A DNA stretch of 64,000 bases from assembly GCA_965212205.1 (NCBI GenBank), contig CBDBUX010000001.1:124001-188000 (forward strand), read 5' to 3'. Shown here piece after piece: positions 16,831 to 24,658 of this stretch (positions are counted from its first letter, which is position 1; every line of letters starts with the position of its first letter). The notes under the pieces are model-generated. The model saw only the letters and a list, made by a program, of their open reading frames with translations. It ran no database searches and was not told the origin of the DNA. The position numbers were made by a program, and so were the translations under genes. Source of the stretch: JAHEJJ01 sp965212205 (GTDB lineage: Bacteria; Bacteroidota; Bacteroidia; Flavobacteriales; Flavobacteriaceae).

Positions 16831-19173
16831 TTAGAAGTCCAGATCGTCCAGGTCGTCTTCTAGGTCTGGCTGGTTTTCTATCTCCTCCAAAATCTTGGTG
16901 CAATCCACATTAATCGATAGGTTTTCCGGTTTTTCGAACTCACCTTGAGAAATGTCAAGATCTTCATCGGCATAGTTCTTCTTCATATACAGGCCCCATA
17001 TTGGCAATGCCATAGATGCTCCCTGACCATAAACAATGCTTCTAAAATGAGTGGCGCGCTCCTCGCCACCAACCCAAACGCCGGTCACCAGGTTAGGAAC
17101 CATACCCATAAACCAACCATCGCTCTGGTTTTGTGTTGTACCGGTCTTACCGGCAATCGGATTGGTAAAACCATAGGGATATCCCGTAATGATCTCTTTG
17201 TATACCCTTTGTTCTTTTAGGCTACTATGGCGCAAACGCATCCCGGATCCGCTTTGGGTAACCCCTTCCATAAGATTTACCATGGCATAGGCCACATCTT
17301 TATTGAGGACGTCTTTTGTTTCGGGGACATATTCGTAGAGCACAGCTCCATTCTTATCTTCTATCCGTGTCACCATAACGGGTTTCACATAGACTCCCTG
17401 ATTGGCAAATGTACCATAGGCGCCCACCATCTCATAGACATTGAAATCTGGGGTCCCCAAGGCTATTGAAGGAACTTCTGGTATTTCTTTGGTTAAGCCC
17501 AGTTTTTTAACGATCGATACTACAGGTTTCGGTCCTATGCGATCAATGAGCTGGGCGGTTACGGTATTCACAGAATTGGCCAGCGCATGTTTCAGGGTGT
17601 ACATATTACCGGAATATTTCCCGTTCGAATTTTTAGGACACCAGGGTTCCGGGTTTCCATGTTTGTTAGCTTCTATGCAGTATTGGCTATCGGGTAATTC
17701 ATCACAGGGCGATAGGCGTAATTGATCGATCGCAGCAGCGTATACGAAAGGTTTAAATGTAGATCCTGCCTGTCGGGCTCCCTGTATTACATTGTCGTAC
17801 TGAAAATGTTTGTAATTCACTCCTCCAACCCATGCCTTTACATGACCGGTTTGGGGTTCCATAGACATCATAGATGCCCTGAGGAATGTTTTATAGTACC
17901 GGATCGAATCGAGTGGTGTTAAAATGGTATCTTTCTCTTGGATCTCACTTTCCCAGTCAAATACGGTCATCTCTGTTTTCTCATTAAAAGACGCCCGGAT
18001 CTCATCTTCTGAAGCCCCGGCCCTTTTCATTGCCCTCCAGCGTTCGGAGCTTTTCATAGCCCTTTCCATGATCATATTTATTTCTGATCTTTCGAGTTCC
18101 AGAAATGGCGTTGTTGGATTTCTCTGCGGGGTATTCTGAATGAAAAATTCGGCTTGAAGCTGTTTCATGTGCTCCTGGACGGCTTGTTCGGCATTAGCCT
18201 GCATCCTCGAATCTATTGTGGTATAAATTTTAAGCCCGTCTAAATAGATATTCCATTTCCCTTCATCTCCATTTTCCTCGATCTTCGGATTCTCTTCAAT
18301 CCAACTTTTTAAGTATCGCTGAAGGTACATCCTGAAATAAGTCGCGAGTCCTTCCCTATGTGATTCGGGACTGAAATTAATATCCATTTTCAACCCCTGT
18401 AAAGAATCTCGCTGAGCTTCTGTAATATAATCGTACTTGGCCATCTGACCCAGAACCGTATTTCTTCGATTTAATACCAATTCACTGCGTCGGATAGGAT
18501 TATACAGGGAAGAGTTTTTTAGCATACCCACCAGGACGGCCGATTCTTCAGTTTTAAGCGAATTGGGTTCCTTTCCGAAATAGATACGTGCCGCAGATCT
18601 GATCCCATCTGCATTATAACCAAAATCGTACTCGTTAAGGTACATCGACATAATCTCTTCCTTGGTGTACTGACGCTCAAGTCTGATCGCAATAACCCAT
18701 TCCTTAGCCTTTTGTATGATTCTGCCAAATACCCCCCCAGACGGTCTTTTGGTAAACAGGAGTTTAGACAGTTGTTGAGGGATGGTACTGGCCCCGCCTC
18801 TTTTCCCTAAAAATATCATGGCCCGCAGGGTACCCCTTGCGTCAATTCCGGAGTGTTCGTAGTAACGTGCATCTTCGGTCGCGACTAGTGCATTGACCAA
18901 ATTCTGAGGTAGTTCTTCATAAGAGACCCAGGTTCTGTTGTCTTCCAGGTACAGTTTGCCCAGGGTTTCACCATCGGATGAGATAATTTCAGTGGCCAGA
19001 TTGGTTTGCGGATTTTCAAGGCGTTCAAAAGTGGGCATTTCTCCAAAAACCCCCCATGAAGCCAAAAGGAAAAGTAACAGAACAGTTAGTATGCCTGCTC
19101 CGAACAAAATCCAGAATCCTTTTATAAATGGATAAAAGCTACCCTTTTTTGCAGTCGATTTCTTCTTAGCCAT
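16831..19173 (-). CDS. mrcA: Penicillin-binding protein 1A (bifunctional glycosyltransferase/transpeptidase)
   Basis: A 780-residue class A PBP that polymerises and cross-links peptidoglycan. It has one membrane anchor (about 19-39), a GT51 domain with the catalytic E100 in TEDARYYEHSGID, and a transpeptidase domain with STFK (471-474), SVN (534-536) and KTGT (676-679). The C-terminus is strongly acidic (EEIENQPDLEDDLDDLDF). Its ATG overlaps the gldH stop by one base (TAATG). The ricT-gldH-pbp1A order points to envelope-linked expression. Confidence 0.95.
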   Translation of the reverse strand: MAKKKSTAKKGSFYPFIKGFWILFGAGILTVLLLFLLASWGVFGEMPTFERLENPQTNLATEIISSDGETLGKLYLEDNRTWVSYEELPQNLVNALVATEDARYYEHSGIDARGTLRAMIFLGKRGGASTIPQQLSKLLFTKRPSGGVFGRIIQKAKEWVIAIRLERQYTKEEIMSMYLNEYDFGYNADGIRSAARIYFGKEPNSLKTEESAVLVGMLKNSSLYNPIRRSELVLNRRNTVLGQMAKYDYITEAQRDSLQGLKMDINFSPESHREGLATYFRMYLQRYLKSWIEENPKIEENGDEGKWNIYLDGLKIYTTIDSRMQANAEQAVQEHMKQLQAEFFIQNTPQRNPTTPFLELERSEINMIMERAMKSSERWRAMKRAGASEDEIRASFNEKTEMTVFDWESEIQEKDTILTPLDSIRYYKTFLRASMMSMEPQTGHVKAWVGGVNYKHFQYDNVIQGARQAGSTFKPFVYAAAIDQLRLSPCDELPDSQYCIEANKHGNPEPWCPKNSNGKYSGNMYTLKHALANSVNTVTAQLIDRIGPKPVVSIVKKLGLTKEIPEVPSIALGTPDFNVYEMVGAYGTFANQGVYVKPVMVTRIEDKNGAVLYEYVPETKDVLNKDVAYAMVNLMEGVTQSGSGMRLRHSSLKEQRVYKEIITGYPYGFTNPIAGKTGTTQNQSDGWFMGMVPNLVTGVWVGGEERATHFRSIVYGQGASMALPIWGLYMKKNYADEDLDISQGEFEKPENLSINVDCTKILEEIENQPDLEDDLDDLDF

Positions 19174-19658
19174 TACTCTTCCCGGCGTTCAATTTCAATA
19201 CCAACGTCGGTTATGCCCTTTAAATTGTTTATTCCCTCTACCTGCCCGTTTTTCCTCATAGCATGAACAAGCTGTATTGTATATACGCCCGGACTTGAAA
19301 AAACGATGTTTTCCTTATACCAAAGTTTATTTTCAACCACACTTCCATATCCTTTCCCCAACCATCGGCCATCAGGTAATGCCATTTCGTACTCCAGTGT
19401 ATCGCGGATGATCTGATCTTTGGGTGTTTGAATATCTGCGATCAGGAACAAGTTGCTGTAGGGAAAAGTGTTATCGTTCCTCACCATGATAAAAATATCG
19501 TGTGGTTGGATAGAATCGAGAGAACTCACTTCAAATTTCATTACATCATCCCTGTTCCATGTACCGTTCGTGGTTGCTTTATATTCGGAATATACCAAAG
19601 CCTCGTTGCAGCTTATAAAAAGCAATAATACCATTATGAAAGAGTATCTGCTAAGCAT
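19173..19658 (-). CDS. gldH: Gliding motility lipoprotein GldH
   Basis: A 161-residue lipoprotein with a signal peptide and lipobox ending LLLFISC (cysteine 17). The length, the NRDDVMKFEVSSLDSIQPHDIFIMVRN region and its place between ricT and the PBP gene match flavobacterial GldH, which is needed for gliding and cell-surface motility in Flavobacterium johnsoniae. Its start overlaps the ricT stop by 8 bases. The precise molecular role of GldH is not known. Confidence 0.85.
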   Translation of the reverse strand: MLSRYSFIMVLLLFISCNEALVYSEYKATTNGTWNRDDVMKFEVSSLDSIQPHDIFIMVRNDNTFPYSNLFLIADIQTPKDQIIRDTLEYEMALPDGRWLGKGYGSVVENKLWYKENIVFSSPGVYTIQLVHAMRKNGQVEGINNLKGITDVGIEIERREE

Positions 19659-20811
19659 TTCGTGACCTGCTTTTTTTCGCAGAACGCTGATTTCTGCCTT
19701 TTCTTCTTTTTTTCTTTCGTCTCGGGCGGTCGAACCGGGTCAGGCTGTCCTGCCCAACCACGTTCTCGAATATCAGACTCTCTGATTTTATATTCTCCGA
19801 TGCGAATTCCTCCAGGCTCATCACTTTCTCTTTGGCCCTATTCGACTTTATGATCTGATGAACCTGTTTTTTGGTAAGTTCGTGCCAGGTAGAAGGGTCG
19901 TCCTTATAGGAATACCAAAGTGCCCCCTTGAAAATATCGGCTTTCTGGCAAAAGGCAATCCCTTTTTCGGTTTGGAGCTTAACCTCCTGGGGGGGAAAAT
20001 CACTGAGGGCTTCCATGTAAAGGTCCAATTCGTAATTCAGGCAACATTTAAGTTTCCCGCATTGGCCGGCAAGCTTTTGTGGATTGAGCGATAATTGCTG
20101 ATATCGAGCCGATGAGGTACTCACCGATCTAAAGTCGGTTAGCCAGGTAGAGCAGCATAGTTCACGGCCACAGGAACCGATTCCTCCAAGCCGCTGCGCC
20201 TCCTGCCGGTATCCGATCTGTCTCATTTCAATCCGGATACCAAATGCCTTGGCCATATCTTTGATCAGCTGCCTGAAATCGATTCGTTCTTCTGCGGTGT
20301 AGTAGAATGTAGCTTTAGAGCCATCGCCCTGAAATTCAATATCGGATATCTTCATTTGAAGTCGCAGTAAAATTGCCATCTCGCGCGATCGCTTCTTTAC
20401 TTCTTCTTCCTTGTCCCTGCATTTTTGCCACTTATCAATATCCTTCTGGGTGGCCTTACGGTATATCTTGGGCAGTTCATCCTCGGGTTTTACTTTCTTC
20501 TTTTTCATCTGCACTCTGACCAGTTCGCCGGTCAGGGTTACCATACCCACATCGTGCCCGGATTTAGCCTGGGTAGCCACAATGTCCCCTATGGAAAGTG
20601 GAATGTTATCTGTATTTCTGAAAAATTCTTTCCTACTGTTTTTAAAACGCACTTCAATACAGTCGAATGCAGTGGTCCCCTCTGGAAGAGACATATTGGA
20701 AAGCCAATCGAAAACGGTGAGCTTATTACAGCCGTCCGAGCCGCAGGTCCCATTGTTCCTGCATCCTTTAGGCTGTTCCCCCGTAGTGGTTGAACAACTG
20801 TTACAACCCAT
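19651..20811 (-). CDS. ricT: PSP1-domain protein, RicT-like
   Basis: A 386-residue protein. It begins with a cysteine-rich head (CNSC, C17, C23, C28), continues with a PSP1 domain containing the conserved FYYTAEERIDFRQLIKDMA and GGIGSCGRELCCSTWL...GQCGKLKCCLNYE cysteine clusters, and ends in a very basic tail. In Bacillus the homologue (YaaT/RicT) is part of an Fe-S-bearing complex with RNase Y that affects mRNA maturation. The ATG at 20811 was chosen because the 39-codon upstream extension is not typical. It is the first gene of the gldH operon. Confidence 0.85.
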   Translation of the reverse strand: MGCNSCSTTTGEQPKGCRNNGTCGSDGCNKLTVFDWLSNMSLPEGTTAFDCIEVRFKNSRKEFFRNTDNIPLSIGDIVATQAKSGHDVGMVTLTGELVRVQMKKKKVKPEDELPKIYRKATQKDIDKWQKCRDKEEEVKKRSREMAILLRLQMKISDIEFQGDGSKATFYYTAEERIDFRQLIKDMAKAFGIRIEMRQIGYRQEAQRLGGIGSCGRELCCSTWLTDFRSVSTSSARYQQLSLNPQKLAGQCGKLKCCLNYELDLYMEALSDFPPQEVKLQTEKGIAFCQKADIFKGALWYSYKDDPSTWHELTKKQVHQIIKSNRAKEKVMSLEEFASENIKSESLIFENVVGQDSLTRFDRPRRKKKRRKGRNQRSAKKSRSRNA

Positions 20812-20986
20812 ATTTTTTATCTTGATTTGGAAAGGATCTGTAGTCCTTAGCCAAAAAAGGTTCGTACTTCGTTTATACCTGTAAAGATATGATAAATTTA
20901 AAAGAGAAGTTATGCGCCGTGAACACATATATTACCTGGCTAAAGTAAGAGAGCTCATTTTGTATATTTATCAAAAATAATTTAAT

Positions 20987-21190
20987 ATGAAATTTCTTAC
21001 TTCCTTTTTATTGGTATTACTTGCCCTGCCGTCTGAGGCTCAGAAAATAAAGACCAAAACTGAAAAGACCAGGTACTACAAGGAAATATATCAGATCGAC
21101 AAAGCCACGAAAATAAAAGAAAAGCCTGGTGTTTTTGTGCTAAACACACATTTTTTGGGAATAAGGCGCGCAGTGCCGGCCAACAAATAA
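20987..21190 (+). CDS. Small exported protein, possibly a truncated gene
   Basis: A 67-residue product with a clear signal peptide (LLVLLALPSEAQ) followed by a charged lysine-rich stretch (KTKTEKTRYYKEIYQIDKATKIKEK). The region resembles the N-terminus of longer YwqK/MORN-repeat exported proteins of Bacteroidota, but no repeats follow before the stop, and trhO begins converging 20 bases later. It is either a genuine short secreted protein or the remnant of a longer gene. Confidence 0.5.
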   Translation: MKFLTSFLLVLLALPSEAQKIKTKTEKTRYYKEIYQIDKATKIKEKPGVFVLNTHFLGIRRAVPANK

Positions 21191-21209
21191 TCAGCAATCC
21201 AATTTGCCT

Positions 21210-22268
21210 TTATCCTGCGTCGGATTTAGCCGAATTTGTTTTTTTAAATTTTAATACCTCAGATCTCCCTTTTTTAAAAATCTTATTGCTTACCTCTTTG
21301 CCGCGTCTGAGTTTTTTCTGTTCTTCAAATGGTAATGAATTTATCTCATTACACGGATCGCTACAGCAATTATCCATTTTTTCTGCGCAGGATTCGCATT
21401 GAATAAAAAGTAAGTGACAGGCTTCATTGGCACAATTTACATGTGTGTCGCAGGCGGCGCCACACTGATGGCACTGCGAAATTATATCGCCTGAAATACG
21501 CTCGCCCCTCCTTTGATCGAATACGAAATTCTTGCCCAGGAATTTGTTCTCCAATTCCTGCTGCCTGACCTGCCTGGTATATTCAATGATTCCTCCTTCG
21601 AGCTGGAATACCCGTTTAAATCCTTTGTGTTTATAATAGGCACTGGCTTTTTCGCATCGGATACCCCCGGTACAATACATGACAAGGTTCTTTTCTTCCT
21701 TAAATTCCGATAACTGCTCTTCGATAATGTCGAGAGAATCCCTAAACGTGTCCACATCTGGGGTAATGGCATTTTGAAAATGTCCGATCTCGCTTTCATA
21801 ATGATTGCGCATATCGACCAATATGGTATCCGGATCTTCTATAATCGTGTTAAACTGTTCTGCACTCAGGTGAACTCCCCTATTGGTAACATCAAAGCTT
21901 TTATCGTTGAGACCATCGGCAACAATCTTCTTTCTCACCTTAACCTTCAGTTTCAAAAAGGATTTATTGTCCTGTTCAATAGCGATATTCAATCGTACAC
22001 CTTCCAGAAAGCTGATGCTGTCGAGATGGTTCTTGAATTCATTAAAATTTTCTGATGGAACGGATAGTTGTGCATTAATTCCTTCGTGGGCTACATAGAT
22101 CCGGCCCAGTACATCCAAATTGTTCCAGTGAATAAATAGGTAATCCCTAAAAAGCCGGGGATTTCCAATGTGCGCGTACTTATAGAAAGAAATCGTGAGT
22201 CTGTCCTTACCTGCTTTATCGATAAGGGCTTCCCTTTCCTTAGCACTTAAAGTATTGTACAGTTGCAT
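21210..22268 (-). CDS. trhO: tRNA uridine(34) hydroxylase, rhodanese type (TrhO/YceA)
   Basis: A 352-residue protein with an N-terminal acylphosphatase-like domain (about 22-115), a rhodanese domain with the active cysteine C199 in VMYCTGGIRCEKA, and a cysteine-rich C-terminus (CHQCGAACDTHVNCANEAC region, about 265-305) that looks metal-binding. TrhO makes 5-hydroxyuridine at the tRNA wobble position independently of prephenate. It is transcribed away from recA. Confidence 0.9.
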   Translation of the reverse strand: MQLYNTLSAKEREALIDKAGKDRLTISFYKYAHIGNPRLFRDYLFIHWNNLDVLGRIYVAHEGINAQLSVPSENFNEFKNHLDSISFLEGVRLNIAIEQDNKSFLKLKVKVRKKIVADGLNDKSFDVTNRGVHLSAEQFNTIIEDPDTILVDMRNHYESEIGHFQNAITPDVDTFRDSLDIIEEQLSEFKEEKNLVMYCTGGIRCEKASAYYKHKGFKRVFQLEGGIIEYTRQVRQQELENKFLGKNFVFDQRRGERISGDIISQCHQCGAACDTHVNCANEACHLLFIQCESCAEKMDNCCSDPCNEINSLPFEEQKKLRRGKEVSNKIFKKGRSEVLKFKKTNSAKSDAG

Positions 22269-22335
22269 GCTATACCAATGATTAAGTTTTAAGAATAGTC
22301 CAGGGCAAAATTAAAGATAAATATCAGGTACACAA

Positions 22336-22368
22336 TGAAAAAGAGCTTTGAAAGACTTCAAAGCTCTT
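22336..22368 (-). terminator. 12-bp perfect hairpin with a short T run on the minus strand
   Basis: A perfect 12-bp stem (22341-22352 with 22357-22368, loop AGAC). On the minus strand it continues into TTT, giving five T in all, so it has the form of a weak terminator in that direction. It would end a transcript that started between here and recA, and it keeps such a transcript out of trhO. Confidence 0.5.
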
Positions 22369-22520
22369 AAACGGCCATACCATGCTTTTCTTTTTCATAG
22401 ATGCTCTAATGAGGTAATGGCCTTAGCTACAATAGCTGTTATTCCCTTGGATTTAAAGGTGTGGTACGAACACTTTCTATTATGATGCCCTGGAACCAAA
22501 AAGGTTGCTCACTGCATTGT
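22369..22520 (-). ncRNA. Candidate structured small RNA between trhO and recA
   Basis: About 150 bases upstream (minus strand) of a terminator-like hairpin can form ordered helices. GGCCATTACC pairs with GGTATGGCC across 22373-22422 (9 bp, one bulge). AGTGT/ACACC-type and CTATTGT/ATAATAG pairings close around 22440-22490. A frame of about 37 codons ending LEHL with a TTG start also crosses it on the minus strand, so a small protein cannot be excluded. No matching minus-strand promoter box was found. The direction is inferred only from the T run. Confidence 0.35.
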
Positions 22521-22546
22521 TATATCCAAAATGAATGGTAATTTAG
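22517..22546 (+). promoter_or_regulatory. recA: Putative promoter of recA
   Basis: TTG (22517-22519) and TAATTTAG (22539-22546) are spaced by 19 bases; the -7 box has one mismatch to TAnnTTTG. It lies 23 bases before ATG 22570. This supports that start over the frame's first ATG at 22531. Confidence 0.4.
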
Positions 22547-22569
22547 CTTTCCCATTAAAAAAACCGCAA

Positions 22570-23574
22570 ATGAGCGAAAAAGAAGCAAAATTAAAGGCGT
22601 TAAAACTCACCCTTGATAAACTTGACAAAACATACGGCAAAGGCGCTGTAATGAAGATGGGTGACCATGTGATAGAAGACATTGAAGTAATTCCCTCCGG
22701 TTCTATTGGCCTCGACCTGGCATTAGGTGTAGGCGGCTATCCCAGAGGTCGGGTGGTAGAGATCTATGGCCCTGAATCTTCTGGTAAAACTACACTCACC
22801 CTGCACGCTATTGCAGAAGCCCAGAAAAATGGAGGTATTGCTGCATTCATCGATGCGGAGCACGCTTTTGATCGATTCTATGCGGAAAAACTAGGGATTG
22901 ATATCGACAATCTTATTATATCGCAACCCGACCATGGAGAACAGGCACTGGAAATTGCTGACAACCTGATTCGATCAGGCGCCATTGATATTGTCATTAT
23001 CGATTCGGTGGCGGCATTGACCCCTAAAAGCGAAATTGAAGGTGAAATGGGAGATTCTAAAATGGGGCTACATGCCCGCCTGATGTCCCAAGCCCTGAGA
23101 AAGCTTACGGCTTCTATCAGCAAAACCCGGTCTACGGTAATTTTTATCAATCAGTTACGTGAAAAAATCGGCGTAATGTTCGGTAATCCGGAAACCACCA
23201 CGGGGGGGAATGCACTGAAATTTTATTCCTCTGTACGTCTCGACATCCGCAGATCTACTCAGATCAAGGACACCGATGGCAGGGTACTGGGTAATAAAAC
23301 CAGGGTAAAGGTAGTTAAGAATAAAGTAGCTCCGCCATTCAAAACCGCCGAGTTTGATATAATGTACGGGGAAGGGATTTCCAAGATCGGTGAGATTCTC
23401 GACCTGGGCGTAGATTATGAAATAATCAAGAAAAGCGGGTCTTGGTTCAGCTATGGCGACACTAAACTAGGGCAGGGCAGGGATGCTGTAAAGGCCCTTT
23501 TGGGCGATAACCCCGAACTTCTTGAAGAACTCGAGGCCAAAATAAAGGACGCCATTCAGACGGTCAAAGCATAG
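22570..23574 (+). CDS. recA: Recombinase RecA
   Basis: The 334-residue ATP-dependent strand-exchange protein for homologous recombination and SOS signalling. The Walker A motif is GPESSGKT (67-74) and Walker B lies in IDIVIIDSVAAL; MSQALRKLTA and the NQLREKIGVMFGNPETTTGG DNA-binding loop are all intact. I chose the internal ATG at 22570, which gives the normal flavobacterial start MSEKEAKLKALK. No LexA-type operator could be recognised upstream. Confidence 0.97.
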   Translation: MSEKEAKLKALKLTLDKLDKTYGKGAVMKMGDHVIEDIEVIPSGSIGLDLALGVGGYPRGRVVEIYGPESSGKTTLTLHAIAEAQKNGGIAAFIDAEHAFDRFYAEKLGIDIDNLIISQPDHGEQALEIADNLIRSGAIDIVIIDSVAALTPKSEIEGEMGDSKMGLHARLMSQALRKLTASISKTRSTVIFINQLREKIGVMFGNPETTTGGNALKFYSSVRLDIRRSTQIKDTDGRVLGNKTRVKVVKNKVAPPFKTAEFDIMYGEGISKIGEILDLGVDYEIIKKSGSWFSYGDTKLGQGRDAVKALLGDNPELLEELEAKIKDAIQTVKA

Positions 23575-23665
23575 TTGAATAAGCTGCTGTATTTTAAAAG
23601 TTCGTTTTCTAAGCAACCTTTAGACCTAGTTTTCATCTTTTTGTTAATGATATTGCGTGATGATC

Positions 23666-24082
23666 ATGAAGAAAACGTTCTTACTCATACTCTGCTGTAT
23701 CGCCATTTCACTTACTTCATGCAGCCTAAATGACGACAGTGTAAAATTTCATTTTGTTCCACTGCAAATTGTAGATGCAGAGTTTCCGGAATCATTCACC
23801 CTGAACGAAACTTACAATATCAAGATTACTTATATCGTACCCAACAACTGTATAGCTTTTGAAGGATTCGATATCAGCAATATTGATGTTACCAGCCGGA
23901 ACATTGTGGCCATAGGCTCTGAACGTGAAGATGAGGTATGTAATCTCGTTGCGGTCGAGGCCGAAGGAACATTAGATTTTATTTGTTTATACGAAAGCAC
24001 GTACTACTTCAGATTGTGGACTGGAGAAGACGAAAACGGAGTACAGCAGTATATTGAATTGGAGGTTCCTGTTGTTCCATAA
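23666..24082 (+). CDS. Putative lipoprotein of unknown function
   Basis: A 138-residue protein with a lipoprotein signal (LILCCIAISLTSC, cysteine about 19) and a likely beta-sandwich body holding three further cysteines. Starts at 23657 (GTG) or 23660 (ATG) would add two or three residues. It lies between recA and the sigma factor gene, 33 bases before the latter, and may be co-transcribed with it. I do not recognise the family. Confidence 0.75.
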   Translation: MKKTFLLILCCIAISLTSCSLNDDSVKFHFVPLQIVDAEFPESFTLNETYNIKITYIVPNNCIAFEGFDISNIDVTSRNIVAIGSEREDEVCNLVAVEAEGTLDFICLYESTYYFRLWTGEDENGVQQYIELEVPVVP

Positions 24083-24115
24083 ACAGTATCCAGGACCATA
24101 ATATTCTAACCAACA

Positions 24116-24649
24116 TTGAGTAGCATAGAGGAACTCATATCAGGTTGTAAGAAGGGAGACAGGAGGTCCCAGGAACAATTGTATAAAAAATATGCAAGTA
24201 AATTGTTCGGTGTCTGCCTGAAATATTCCCGTACCAAGGTAGAAGCAGAAGATAGCCTGCACGACAGTTTTATGACGATCTATGACAAAATTGGCCAATA
24301 TAAATCCAAAGGGTCGTTCGAGGGTTGGATGAAAAGGATTGCGATCAACACGGTATTGCAGAAATATCGCAAGGAACAACACCTTAAACTGGTGAGTGAA
24401 AACCTTATGGAAGAAATCGATCGAGAGGAGGTATTCAGCGAAATCAACCTGCAAACGCTCTTGAGATACATTCAGGAGTTGCCTAATAAGTACAGGCTGA
24501 CCTTTAATATGTATGTCCTGGATGGATATTCACATAAAGAGATCAGTGAAGCCCTGGGAACATCATTGGGGACCTCGAAATCCAATCTGGCAAGAGCGAG
24601 AATGATTTTAAGAGGAAAGATCAAAAAACAAAATATCAACATAGCCTAA
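24116..24649 (+). CDS. ECF-type RNA polymerase sigma-70 factor
   Basis: A 177-residue sigma factor. Region 2 runs through LYKKYASKLFGVCLKYSRTKVEAEDSLHDSF (about 22-52) with the GSFEGWMKRIAINT core. Region 4 is LPNKYRLTFNMYVLDGYSHKEISEALGTSLGTSKSNLARAR (about 122-162). No ATG is in frame upstream before a stop, so TTG 24116 is the likely start. The next gene, 9 bases on, has the layout of a membrane anti-sigma partner. Confidence 0.88.
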   Translation: MSSIEELISGCKKGDRRSQEQLYKKYASKLFGVCLKYSRTKVEAEDSLHDSFMTIYDKIGQYKSKGSFEGWMKRIAINTVLQKYRKEQHLKLVSENLMEEIDREEVFSEINLQTLLRYIQELPNKYRLTFNMYVLDGYSHKEISEALGTSLGTSKSNLARARMILRGKIKKQNINIA

Positions 24650-24658
24650 AACCACGGC

